Source: Cymodocea nodosa (lineage: Eukaryota; Streptophyta; Magnoliopsida; Alismatales; Cymodoceaceae). Taken from it: DNA of 64,000 nucleotides. Where the stretch lies: assembly GCA_036874045.1 (NCBI GenBank), contig CM072345.1, forward strand, positions 8,457,501 to 8,521,500, in the 5' to 3' direction. The translations under genes and the position numbers were made by a program. Positions 49,855-63,115 of the stretch are shown here, one piece after another. The notes below the pieces were generated by a model that searched no databases, was not told where the DNA came from, and worked only from the letters and a program-made list of their open reading frames with translations. Positions within the stretch are counted from its first letter, which is position 1. The number at the start of each line of letters is the position of its first letter.

Positions 49855-50517
49855 ATGACGTCCCCTACCGGCTCCATCGTCTCCGCCCGCGTCCGCCTCG
49901 CCACCAGCGAAGACATGCCTCACCTCTACAGCATGATCCTCCAACAGAATGAATTCCATCGCTCGTCGCATATCTTCTCCGCCGACGAGGCCCAGCTCTC
50001 CTCCTCCCTCTTCCCCAAGACTCCCGACGCCGCCTCACCGTTTCACTCCGTCACCGTCCTCATCATCGACCTTCACCCACAGATCGACTCCCCTCCCTCC
50101 AACCCCAACCCACACTTCCACCCCATCCTCCGCCGGATCGATCTGGGCCGCCCGGTCGAGGACGACGACGAAGAAATCTCCTTCTTCGAGAAGGCAGACG
50201 GATGGGTGACGGCTGGATTCGTTACGTTCTTCCCCAACTACTCGACCTTAAATGCGAAGAAGGGCTTCTTCGTGGAGAACTTGTTCGTAAGGAGGGCCTT
50301 CAGGAGGAAAGGGTTGGGGAGGATGCTGCTGTCCGCGGTAGCGAAGAAGGCGGCAGACATGGGGTTGGGACAGATGGAGTGGTGGGTGCTCGACTGGAAC
50401 TCCAATGCCATCGGCTTCTACAAGGAGATGGGGGCGGACGTCATGCCGGATTGGAGGACCTGCCGGCTCACCGGCGACTCTCTCCAGGCCTACCGTTCCG
50501 CCGGTCAAGGTGATTGA
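49855..50517 (+). CDS. GNAT N-acetyltransferase, NATA/SSAT-like, paralogue A copy 1
   Basis: Intronless, GC-rich, 220 aa. It matches plant GNATs related to ornithine/diamine N-acetyltransferase (NATA) and tyramine N-feruloyltransferase, which move an acyl group from CoA to an amine. Seen: ARVRLATSEDMP at 11-22, AGFVTFFPNYS (120-130), the CoA pyrophosphate loop RRKGLG (150-155), EWWVLDWNSNAIGFYKEMGA with the expected catalytic Tyr189, and CRLTGD. The insert at about 57-110 is longer than in SSAT. Odd points: the usual FERLTHLF is FHRSSHIF (34-41), FLAK is LNAK, and the acidic pair before the CoA loop is EN instead of ED (N142). A poly-A signal is at 50618. No targeting peptide is seen, so it is probably cytosolic. 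Its substrate is unknown. Confidence 0.9.
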   Translation: MTSPTGSIVSARVRLATSEDMPHLYSMILQQNEFHRSSHIFSADEAQLSSSLFPKTPDAASPFHSVTVLIIDLHPQIDSPPSNPNPHFHPILRRIDLGRPVEDDDEEISFFEKADGWVTAGFVTFFPNYSTLNAKKGFFVENLFVRRAFRRKGLGRMLLSAVAKKAADMGLGQMEWWVLDWNSNAIGFYKEMGADVMPDWRTCRLTGDSLQAYRSAGQGD

Positions 50518-51429
50518 GGGTTTGTTTATTTTAGTTGTAAGGGTCGAGTGATTTGCAAGTTTGTAGTGACTTTTTTAAGTGTGTGTCTTTTTAGTATGAC
50601 TTTTATGGTAGCCGTGAAATAAAAGAAGTAATAAATTAAAAGTGATATTTGCTATGTAGTTTTAACTTTCCTTCTCTTTTCTAACTTTATCAGTGAAGTT
50701 AAAAAATATATATAAATTTATATATTATTAGCATATATAATAAACAATTAGTAATAGTAATTAATCTACATGTATATATTAATAATTTTTGTAATTAACA
50801 TCAATACATAATAATGATATGGTAATTAATATATTACATATATTACTAATAATATTGTAATTAATAAATTACATATATTAATCTTAATTAATTAATAATA
50901 TATAAATTACATATATTATCTATGTTATTAATAATACGATAATCAATATAGTAATAGTAATATATTTCATTATCTAATATAACTATGACTAAGACATATA
51001 ACATTTTGTACTAAGGTCTAATTATCACGTATTTCTTTGAAACTAGAATTTAGAAAACCTCGAATACTGAGACTAAGCCAAGTATATCATTTTATTTCTA
51101 TTGTGTATATAATAATACAGTATTGTGACTGGGTTTTATATTTAAAATATTCATTCATTATTAATTTATGTTAATTCTCACATTTGACCAAGAGTCATAA
51201 CAACAATATGCATAGCTTACAATGATTACCTTTCATTTTCAATAATTTACATGTAAAATAAATAAGTCTTCTACGATCAAGTTAAACATCTATACAATAT
51301 ACAATAATTATGAGTTTCTTATAAATGTTATAAAATACATAAGTCTTAAAAATGCATGAATAATGACATATTAACTTATAGTTAACCAAGTTTATGTCAA
51401 TAACAAATAACATACATTAAGATATTTAT

Positions 51430-52885
51430 CCTTGAATTTCCTTAGTTATTTCATTCATAACTAAAGCAAATTGATATGGCCTTAGAGGACCATATACTGA
51501 TGTAAACCTGTTTCTATTGAAAATTCTTTAATTTCTCCTCTAATAATTTTACTACTAATAACTTCTCTTTCATATATGTTCTTTATAATATCAATATATC
51601 TTATTGATACACTTTGTCTTTCCAAAACTCATCAGAGTAGGTTTCTAGGCACTTTAGTATAAGTTTTTTTTTCTAAATCAATGAATCATATAGAGGTCCG
51701 TTTTCTTAACTTTAAAATTTTCTTAGCATTCTTTCTCGTTAGCCTATACTTCTCTATATTTTCTTCAATTTTAAATTTATGATAGGTTTTATAGCATTCT
51801 TTTTTGTCTTTTCTTATCCTTTGTATATCTTCATTTTCACTACTAGGAGCTTTCCTACGTAATTGTTCTAAATTTTCCTTAGTAATCTTTTTTATATAAG
51901 TAGTCATTTCATTTCAAAGTTTATTTATCTCACCATCTAATTTCCATTTTTCTTCCTTTAACAACTTATCTTTTAATATCATTTCCTTGTCTTCTTTAGA
52001 TTCCACCACCTAATTCTTGAATTCTTATGAACTTTAATATTTTTCTTCTTAATCTTAATATTAACATCTAATACTAACAACCTATGTTGTGTAATTAAGG
52101 TTTCTCTTAAAATAATGTTATAATCTTTAATCATTTTTATCAATTTTTTATAGCATTTGAACCACATCTAAATGTGATTAAATGTTCCTCTTTTTCTAAA
52201 GTATTTACCACTAAAGAGTTGGAAGCTATGCCAAAATCTAAGATTAAATTTCTCAAAAAAAAAATCCTCTATTTTCCTCTCCCACATGATCATTTAGATC
52301 TTTCCAATAAAGAACTCTTCACTAATAGACAAACCATGAACTGAACTATCCAAATCATTTTAAAATTTCTATTTAATAACTTCTCCTAAACCTACTTGTG
52401 GAGCACATACACTAATTATATTAACTTTCTCATTTCTTAGTCATTATAATTACATCTTCTATCCTTATTTCCTTGATAACTTGGTCTTTTAAAGTTTTAC
52501 CAACTATTATTACAACTTCATTTTTACATCTATCGTTTTTAGAATAACACAATTTAAAACCACTTTCCTTGATTAACCTAGATATTTTTTCTCGCCCATT
52601 TAATTTATTGCAATCATAATATGTTAATTTTCCTTTTTATCGTTATACTCGTTGATTTCACATTCTTACTAGCTAAGGTTCCTTCATTCTAAATTACTAG
52701 CCTAATTTTAATATTTGGAATTAATGTTTTTACCCACACCTATCTATTAAGGTGTAAAAACTTAATTTTTTTTATTTTCACCTACATTAATTCAAGCTTC
52801 AATAATGTAGAATCTCTAATTTAAGAATGTTAAACCTAGAGTGTGCAATGTTTCTTTTTTTCTTTCTTTTCGTTACATTTGAGAT
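51430..52885 (-). mobile_element. RTE-type LINE relic (endonuclease and RT parts), unit 1
   Basis: Minus-strand translation runs from SGFKLCYSKNDRCKNE through VNIISVCAPQVGL and TQHRLLVLDVNIKIKKKN with RIRWWNLKK (endonuclease end), a Lys-rich linker, then DLEKTYTKVPRN and a LLWVLE..SIRYIDIIK-like RT segment. The order matches plant RTE LINE polyproteins, with an internal deletion before the RT and several stops. Dead copy. Confidence 0.8.
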
Positions 52886-54192
52886 CTAACATAAGGCCTC
52901 GTCAAGAGGGTTATTCTCCGGTGAATATTTTGGATTTATGTTATGAAGGATTAACATGTATTTACAACCGACTATCCTGTAAAATATAATAAAACAATTC
53001 ACATATAAATATTACACAAGTGTACACAACATTTACTAATATTTAAAAAGGAAATTTTCAATCATTTAGAAATGATATTTAATTAACGTTAATTTATTTC
53101 AAATTATACATATTCTTTAATTAAGTCTCAGGTTTATGTAAATGTAGCATAATGACCTAATTCTCTTCTAATAAGCTAAATAACATGTCATGCACTACTA
53201 ATATTATGTATGTTTTCATTTTAAACATGTAGCACAATAGAGTTGTTGTCTAAGGGGAGGTGTGCCCGTGACAAATGTACATTGTTTAGAATGAAAAAAT
53301 GTATAATATTAATGATTAATGAATGGTTAATTACATAGTATTTAACTTATCATATAATAATTAAGTCATTATATCACAATTATAAGATTGCATGTCTTAA
53401 TTAAAGAATATACATAATTTCAAAGAATTAGTGATTAATTATCATTTATAAATGAATTAAAAATTACTTCTTTCGCATATCAAGTGTTAAATGCTATATA
53501 AATATTTATTTTACTAAATTACAAAACTGAATGAATCTATTAAGTTAAGCTTAATTCAATGAGGTCGGTCCGTTGAATTATAATTAAGTGAACGAAGTAA
53601 GTCCGTTGAGTTACACTAACTCTACAGATTAGTTATTTTCTAATATTTGATTAATAATAGTTATAAGAAATTTGAAGAAAATTACATTACATGAATCATG
53701 CCATATAAAATAGGTGTGTCCTAGTTCGACCCTAAAAAAATAGATCGCCACACATTTTCTTGGAAAAAAAAAGATTTACAATAGTTATGATTTAAAAAAA
53801 GAAATATATATATATATGATAATACACGTCACACTTCTATATAAAAAGAATCAAATTATAACAATGACGAAAAAAGAAAAACATTGTCACACTTTTCTCA
53901 AAAATGAGATCGACTTACGATGATAATTTTTTAAAAAATGAATGAACGTTATGATAGTAAAATGAAGATGAAAATGAATGAACATTATGATAATTAAAAA
54001 AAAAAGTCATTCGCCACACTTCTCATGTAAAATGAATTCAAACTATGATAGTAATGAGTTGAAAATATACTTATTTTCTTGGAAAGACGCCACTGGAAAT
54101 AATGAAAATGAATGAACGTTACTTGAGAAGATGAATGGTAAACTTTTCACTAATATGTAATTATAAACTAAACTATCCAAAAAAAAAATTTA

Positions 54193-54688
54193 ATAATTTT
54201 TCTTAAACTTAATTGTATCACATATGCTCTAATTATATTACCTCATTTCCTATCACAAATTTGATCATATAATTCTATCTTTTATCCTTATTACCTCAAT
54301 AACTTCGTCTTCTAACTTTTATACTTCATTCCCACACTTATCTGTTCTTATGTATCGTAATTTAAAACCACTGTCTTTAATTAATTTAGAATATTCTCCA
54401 ATAAATTTAATTTCTTACAAACATGATGCGTGAATTTTCCATCTTATCATTATACTTACTAATTTCACTCTTATCAATCATGGTTCCTAAATTTCAAGTT
54501 GCTAACGTAACTTTAGTGTTTTGGATCAACTTATTTATCGACACGGATCCATTAACGTGTGAAAATCCTCGTTTATTTTTATCTATATTCAAACATTGAT
54601 GCAAATACTCTACTTTAAGAATACGCACCTAAGATGTACAACGTTTTTCTCGTATTTTCTTTTCATTATGCTCGAAGTCCAATATTTA
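54193..54688 (-). mobile_element. RTE LINE endonuclease fragment in U, unit 2
   Basis: Counterpart of 47850-48345. The inferred crossover interval (53857-54336) ends inside it. Confidence 0.6.
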
Positions 54689-54922
54689 AGTCTTATAAAT
54701 AATTTAATTCTACCATATGTTAATCCTCCTTTATTTGAGTCTGAAATTAGCTACGATACTCTGCAGGTAGAGTTAAGTACTATATTACATAAAATATTTA
54801 TATTTATAAAGTCTATTACAACATAAAATATATCATGTAATAACATGAAGATTATTACAATTACTTTACGTAAAATACAGATAAAAGATAATGCACTAAT
54901 CAGACATCATCATCCTTTATTC

Positions 54923-55273
54923 AAAAATGTTTAAAAAGCGCCGGCTGAGAGACGCCAAACACAAAAGGCAACTTAATTGAAAAACCGTCGAAGAAAACGT
55001 CAAATCAAATGCATAGGGGAATGACTAGATTGCTTACACGGAGAACATTGAAACCATTGGAGGATAAATCTAATTTTTCACAAATGCATTAAATAAAAGC
55101 CGAAGATCGAGTACAAGTTGATTTCTCCTCCGTCCCAGGACTAGAATCGCAGAACCCACATTGGGAAAAATAATTGTACAAAGCCAAACACACCTACCAA
55201 TCGACGGTAACGAAATGCGCCCACGATGAACCAGCCGACCAACCCACGTGAACGGAATAAATCGGGTCGGTCG
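54923..55273. other. GC-richer, exon-like island in U, unit 2
   Basis: Identical by eye to 48580-48930. Confidence 0.3.
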
Positions 55274-56020
55274 TGAACCGAAATAGGTTAATATTAGTTA
55301 AGGACTAGAAAGTTATAGGTGTATATCAAATATTAAAATTATATTATAGACTTTAAAAGTGTGTTTGATAACATTTGTTTTGAAAGTAGACTTTTTTGAG
55401 AATGAAATTGTAATTGTAAATTAAAAGAATATTTAAAAAAAGAAATCAAAAGTGATATTTTATAAAATGAGTAGTATTATTTTTCTTTTCAAATTTATCT
55501 TAGGGGTGAAGCGTTTTACAAGTATAAATGAATATGCTATTTGTACATATAATGAGTATTTATTATTAATTTAATAATTAACATAATACGTAATAATGAA
55601 GTTTATAATATGTAAGCATAATACATAATATCGATAACTTTTATGATACGTATGATTAATAATACATGTTATTTTGGTTCATATGTAATATATTTTAATG
55701 TACATTATATTATATAATTAATGATTAAATCTTATAATTTAGTGAATAAAATTTTATTTTTAATGATGACAAAAAATACATAAATAATTTTTTTTTTTTT
55801 GAGTATGATCGACGTTTCACGCAAAAATCAATCAATCCTTTCCGTCACGAGCAATCATTCGCACCTTCTTCTCTTCTTGGTCTACGTTAATATTTGCAGG
55901 TGTCACATGTACTTAAAAAATACTCAATACTTCAACATGATGCATTAAAATATAACACAACCAATCTGTCCAGCCACAATTAGAAAGGATTCGCGTAGCC
56001 ACCTTCCTTTCTTTACCCTG

Positions 56021-56033
56021 CACGTGCCTATAA
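56021..56033 (+). promoter_or_regulatory. G-box next to TATA box, second GNAT gene
   Basis: Same CACGTG and TATAA arrangement as at 49678-49690, in the identical promoter of the second copy. Confidence 0.45.
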
Positions 56034-56197
56034 GGAAAATGCAAGCTACCGTAAAGCATCTTCGTCCTCGTCCCTCTGGATCAAGCCTATCAGCCTATCA
56101 CCACGATGCAGAATACCTATCAAACACACCTTAAGATTATAACCCTTTTTAGATACGATTCGTAAAGCCACCCACCGGCACCGTCAAGCCTATCGCC

Positions 56198-56860
56198 ATG
56201 ACGTCCCCTACCGGCTCCATCGTCTCCGCCCGCGTCCGCCTCGCCACCAGCGAAGACATGCCTCACCTCTACAGCATGATCCTCCAACAGAATGAATTCC
56301 ATCGCTCGTCGCATATCTTCTCCGCCGACGAGGCCCAGCTCTCCTCCTCCCTCTTCCCCAAGACTCCCGACGCCGCCTCACCGTTTCACTCCGTCACCGT
56401 CCTCATCATCGACCTTCACCCACAGATCGACTCCCCTCCCTCCAACCCCAACCCACACTTCCACCCCATCCTCCGCCGGATCGATCTGGGCCGCCCGGTC
56501 GAGGACGACGACGAAGAAATCTCCTTCTTCGAGAAGGCAGACGGATGGGTGACGGCTGGATTCGTTACGTTCTTCCCCAACTACTCGACCTTAAATGCGA
56601 AGAAGGGCTTCTTCGTGGAGAACTTGTTCGTAAGGAGGGCCTTCAGGAGGAAAGGGTTGGGGAGGATGCTGCTGTCCGCGGTAGCGAAGAAGGCGGCAGA
56701 CATGGGGTTGGGACAGATGGAGTGGTGGGTGCTCGACTGGAACTCCAATGCCATCGGCTTCTACAAGGAGATGGGGGCGGACGTCATGCCGGATTGGAGG
56801 ACCTGCCGGCTCACCGGCGACTCTCTCCAGGCCTACCGTTCCGCCGGTCAAGGTGATTGA
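56198..56860 (+). CDS. GNAT N-acetyltransferase, NATA/SSAT-like, paralogue A copy 2
   Basis: 220 aa, identical in protein (and, as far as I can see, in DNA, promoter and 3' flank) to the gene at 49855-50517. All features noted there apply, including N142 and the altered 34-41 block. Identity over coding and non-coding DNA alike means a very recent copy or an assembly duplication, not selection on the protein. If real, it doubles the dose of paralogue A. Confidence 0.9.
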   Translation: MTSPTGSIVSARVRLATSEDMPHLYSMILQQNEFHRSSHIFSADEAQLSSSLFPKTPDAASPFHSVTVLIIDLHPQIDSPPSNPNPHFHPILRRIDLGRPVEDDDEEISFFEKADGWVTAGFVTFFPNYSTLNAKKGFFVENLFVRRAFRRKGLGRMLLSAVAKKAADMGLGQMEWWVLDWNSNAIGFYKEMGADVMPDWRTCRLTGDSLQAYRSAGQGD

Positions 56861-57772
56861 GGGTTTGTTTATTTTAGTTGTAAGGGTCGAGTGATTTGCA
56901 AGTTTGTAGTGACTTTTTTAAGTGTGTGTCTTTTTAGTATGACTTTTATGGTAGCCGTGAAATAAAAGAAGTAATAAATTAAAAGTGATATTTGCTATGT
57001 AGTTTTAACTTTCCTTCTCTTTTCTAACTTTATCAGTGAAGTTAAAAAATATATATAAATTTATATATTATTAGCATATATAATAAACAATTAGTAATAG
57101 TAATTAATCTACATGTATATATTAATAATTTTTGTAATTAACATCAATACATAATAATGATATGGTAATTAATATATTACATATATTACTAATAATATTG
57201 TAATTAATAAATTACATATATTAATCTTAATTAATTAATAATATATAAATTACATATATTATCTATGTTATTAATAATACGATAATCAATATAGTAATAG
57301 TAATATATTTCATTATCTAATATAACTATGACTAAGACATATAACATTTTGTACTAAGGTCTAATTATCACGTATTTCTTTGAAACTAGAATTTAGAAAA
57401 CCTCGAATACTGAGACTAAGCCAAGTATATCATTTTATTTCTATTGTGTATATAATAATACAGTATTGTGACTGGGTTTTATATTTAAAATATTCATTCA
57501 TTATTAATTTATGTTAATTCTCACATTTGACCAAGAGTCATAACAACAATATGCATAGCTTACAATGATTACCTTTCATTTTCAATAATTTACATGTAAA
57601 ATAAATAAGTCTTCTACGATCAAGTTAAACATCTATACAATATACAATAATTATGAGTTTCTTATAAATGTTATAAAATACATAAGTCTTAAAAATGCAT
57701 GAATAATGACATATTAACTTATAGTTAACCAAGTTTATGTCAATAACAAATAACATACATTAAGATATTTAT

Positions 57773-59228
57773 CCTTGAATTTCCTTAGTTATTTCATTCA
57801 TAACTAAAGCAAATTGATATGGCCTTAGAGGACCATATACTGATGTAAACCTGTTTCTATTGAAAATTCTTTAATTTCTCCTCTAATAATTTTACTACTA
57901 ATAACTTCTCTTTCATATATGTTCTTTATAATATCAATATATCTTATTGATACACTTTGTCTTTCCAAAACTCATCAGAGTAGGTTTCTAGGCACTTTAG
58001 TATAAGTTTTTTTTTCTAAATCAATGAATCATATAGAGGTCCGTTTTCTTAACTTTAAAATTTTCTTAGCATTCTTTCTCGTTAGCCTATACTTCTCTAT
58101 ATTTTCTTCAATTTTAAATTTATGATAGGTTTTATAGCATTCTTTTTTGTCTTTTCTTATCCTTTGTATATCTTCATTTTCACTACTAGGAGCTTTCCTA
58201 CGTAATTGTTCTAAATTTTCCTTAGTAATCTTTTTTATATAAGTAGTCATTTCATTTCAAAGTTTATTTATCTCACCATCTAATTTCCATTTTTCTTCCT
58301 TTAACAACTTATCTTTTAATATCATTTCCTTGTCTTCTTTAGATTCCACCACCTAATTCTTGAATTCTTATGAACTTTAATATTTTTCTTCTTAATCTTA
58401 ATATTAACATCTAATACTAACAACCTATGTTGTGTAATTAAGGTTTCTCTTAAAATAATGTTATAATCTTTAATCATTTTTATCAATTTTTTATAGCATT
58501 TGAACCACATCTAAATGTGATTAAATGTTCCTCTTTTTCTAAAGTATTTACCACTAAAGAGTTGGAAGCTATGCCAAAATCTAAGATTAAATTTCTCAAA
58601 AAAAAAATCCTCTATTTTCCTCTCCCACATGATCATTTAGATCTTTCCAATAAAGAACTCTTCACTAATAGACAAACCATGAACTGAACTATCCAAATCA
58701 TTTTAAAATTTCTATTTAATAACTTCTCCTAAACCTACTTGTGGAGCACATACACTAATTATATTAACTTTCTCATTTCTTAGTCATTATAATTACATCT
58801 TCTATCCTTATTTCCTTGATAACTTGGTCTTTTAAAGTTTTACCAACTATTATTACAACTTCATTTTTACATCTATCGTTTTTAGAATAACACAATTTAA
58901 AACCACTTTCCTTGATTAACCTAGATATTTTTTCTCGCCCATTTAATTTATTGCAATCATAATATGTTAATTTTCCTTTTTATCGTTATACTCGTTGATT
59001 TCACATTCTTACTAGCTAAGGTTCCTTCATTCTAAATTACTAGCCTAATTTTAATATTTGGAATTAATGTTTTTACCCACACCTATCTATTAAGGTGTAA
59101 AAACTTAATTTTTTTTATTTTCACCTACATTAATTCAAGCTTCAATAATGTAGAATCTCTAATTTAAGAATGTTAAACCTAGAGTGTGCAATGTTTCTTT
59201 TTTTCTTTCTTTTCGTTACATTTGAGAT
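57773..59228 (-). mobile_element. RTE-type LINE relic, unit 2
   Basis: Identical counterpart of 51430-52885 with the same stops and deletion, so it was copied with the unit and did not insert independently. Confidence 0.8.
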
Positions 59229-60535
59229 CTAACATAAGGCCTCGTCAAGAGGGTTATTCTCCGGTGAATATTTTGGATTTATGTTATGAAGGATTAACAT
59301 GTATTTACAACCGACTATCCTGTAAAATATAATAAAACAATTCACATATAAATATTACACAAGTGTACACAACATTTACTAATATTTAAAAAGGAAATTT
59401 TCAATCATTTAGAAATGATATTTAATTAACGTTAATTTATTTCAAATTATACATATTCTTTAATTAAGTCTCAGGTTTATGTAAATGTAGCATAATGACC
59501 TAATTCTCTTCTAATAAGCTAAATAACATGTCATGCACTACTAATATTATGTATGTTTTCATTTTAAACATGTAGCACAATAGAGTTGTTGTCTAAGGGG
59601 AGGTGTGCCCGTGACAAATGTACATTGTTTAGAATGAAAAAATGTATAATATTAATGATTAATGAATGGTTAATTACATAGTATTTAACTTATCATATAA
59701 TAATTAAGTCATTATATCACAATTATAAGATTGCATGTCTTAATTAAAGAATATACATAATTTCAAAGAATTAGTGATTAATTATCATTTATAAATGAAT
59801 TAAAAATTACTTCTTTCGCATATCAAGTGTTAAATGCTATATAAATATTTATTTTACTAAATTACAAAACTGAATGAATCTATTAAGTTAAGCTTAATTC
59901 AATGAGGTCGGTCCGTTGAATTATAATTAAGTGAACGAAGTAAGTCCGTTGAGTTACACTAACTCTACAGATTAGTTATTTTCTAATATTTGATTAATAA
60001 TAGTTATAAGAAATTTGAAGAAAATTACATTACATGAATCATGCCATATAAAATAGGTGTGTCCTAGTTCGACCCTAAAAAAATAGATCGCCACACATTT
60101 TCTTGGAAAAAAAAAGATTTACAATAGTTATGATTTAAAAAAAGAAATATATATATATATGATAATACACGTCACACTTCTATATAAAAAGAATCAAATT
60201 ATAACAATGACGAAAAAAGAAAAACATTGTCACACTTTTCTCAAAAATGAGATCGACTTACGATGATAATTTTTTAAAAAATGAATGAACGTTATGATAG
60301 TAAAATGAAGATGAAAATGAATGAACATTATGATAATTAAAAAAAAAAGTCATTCGCCACACTTCTCATGTAAAATGAATTCAAACTATGATAGTAATGA
60401 GTTGAAAATATACTTATTTTCTTGGAAAGACGCCACTGGAAATAATGAAAATGAATGAACGTTACTTGAGAAGATGAATGGTAAACTTTTCACTAATATG
60501 TAATTATAAACTAAACTATCCAAAAAAAAAATTTA

Positions 60536-61031
60536 ATAATTTTTCTTAAACTTAATTGTATCACATATGCTCTAATTATATTACCTCATTTCCTATCACA
60601 AATTTGATCATATAATTCTATCTTTTATCCTTATTACCTCAATAACTTCGTCTTCTAACTTTTATACTTCATTCCCACATTTATCTGTTCTTATGTATCG
60701 TAATTTAAAACCACTGTCTTTAATTAATTTAGAATATTCTCCAATAAATTTAATTTCTTACAAACATGATGCGTGAATTTTCCATCTTATCATTATACTT
60801 ACTAATTTCACTCTTATCAATCATGGTTCCTAAATTTCAAGTTGCTAACGTAACTTTAGTGTTTTGGATCAACTTATTTATCGACACGGATCCATTAACG
60901 TGTGAAAATCCTCGTTTATTTTTATCTATATTCAAACATTGATGCAAAGACTCTACTTTAAGAATACGCACCTAAGATGTACAACGTTTTTCTCGTATTT
61001 TCTTTTCATTATGCTCGAAGTCCAATATTTA
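60536..61031 (-). mobile_element. RTE LINE endonuclease fragment in U, unit 3
   Basis: Counterpart of 47850-48345. Both unit-3 private bases lie in this fragment. Confidence 0.6.
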
Positions 61032-61265
61032 AGTCTTATAAATAATTTAATTCTACCATATGTTAATCCTCCTTTATTTGAGTCTGAAATTAGCTACGAT
61101 ACTCTGCAGGTAGAGTTAAGTACTATATTACATAAAATATTTATATTTATAAAGTCTATTACAACATAAAATATATCATGTAATAACATGAAGATTATTA
61201 CAATTACTTTACGTAAAATACAGATAAAAGATAATGCACTAATCAGACATCATCATCCTTTATTC

Positions 61266-61616
61266 AAAAATGTTTAAAAAGCGCCGGCTGAGAGACGCCA
61301 AACACAAAAGGCAACTTAATTGAAAAACCGTCGAAGAAAACGTCAAATCAAATGCATAGGGGAATGACTAGATTGCTTACACGGAGAACATTGAAACCAT
61401 TGGAGGATAAATCTAATTTTTCACAAATGCATTAAATAAAAGCCGAAGATCGAGTACAAGTTGATTTCTCCTCCGTCCCAGGACTAGAATCGCAGAACCC
61501 ACATTGGGAAAAATAATTGTACAAAGCCAAACACACCTACCAATCGACGGTAACGAAATGCGCCCACGATGAACCAGCCGACCAACCCACGTGAACGGAA
61601 TAAATCGGGTCGGTCG
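61266..61616. other. GC-richer, exon-like island in U, unit 3
   Basis: Identical by eye to 48580-48930. Confidence 0.3.
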
Positions 61617-62264
61617 TGAACCGAAATAGGTTAATATTAGTTAAGGACTAGAAAGTTATAGGTGTATATCAAATATTAAAATTATATTATAGACTTTAAA
61701 AGTGTGTTTGATAACATTTGTTTTGAAAGTAGACTTTTTTGAGAATGAAATTGTAATTGTAAATTAAAAGAATATTTAAAAAAAGAAATCAAAAGTGATA
61801 TTTTATAAAATGAGTAGTATTATTTTTCTTTTCAAATTTATCTTAGGGGTGAAGCGTTTTACAAGTATAAATGAATATGCTATTTGTACATATAATGAGT
61901 ATTTATTATTAATTTAATAATTAACATAATACGTAATAATGAAGTTTATAATATGTAAGCATAATACATAATATCGATAACTTTTATGATACGTATGATT
62001 AATAATACATGTTATTTTGGTTCATATGTAATATATTTTAATGTACATTATATTATATAATTAATGATTAAATCTTATAATTTAGTGAATAAAATTTTAT
62101 TTTTAATGATGACAAAAAATACATAAATAATTTTTTTTTTTTTGAGTATGATCGACGTTTCACGCAAAAATCAATCAATCCTTTCCGTCACGAGCAATCA
62201 TTCGCACCTTCTTCTCTTCTTGGTCTACGTTAATATTTGCAGGTGTCACATGTACTTAAAAAAT

Positions 62265-63115
<851 letters not shown>

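Larger units (their letters stand above)
46631..52973. repeat. tandem unit 1 (6343 bp) carrying an acetyltransferase gene
   Basis: It begins ATCCTGTAAAATATAATAAA and the same word recurs at 52974 and 59317, exactly 6343 bp apart, with no indels seen. Contents: upstream segment U (46631-49578), proximal promoter (49579-49854), GNAT gene, AT-rich DNA (50518-51429) and a LINE relic (51430-52885). Against unit 2 I find 11 base differences, all between 46669 and 47513; the remaining 5.4 kb looks identical. Confidence 0.95.
52974..59316. repeat. tandem unit 2 (6343 bp), mosaic upstream segment
   Basis: Same content and length as unit 1. At the 11 sites where U differs in its 5' part (53012-53856) it agrees with unit 3; at the two sites in the 3' part (54337, 54606) it agrees with unit 1. 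From 54337 to the end I see no difference from unit 1. Confidence 0.95.
59317..62264. repeat. tandem unit 3, partial (segment U only, 2948 bp)
   Basis: Matches U of units 1 and 2 with no indels up to ACTTAAAAAAT at 62264, then diverges abruptly. It has two private bases, T at 60680 and G at 60949. What follows is the promoter of a different paralogue. Confidence 0.93.

Noticed and set aside
46631-62264. The 6343-bp periodicity as a satellite or CRISPR-like array
   Set aside because: Units contain single-copy-type genes and old transposon relics, and there are only two full units; this is a gene-scale tandem duplication in a plant genome.
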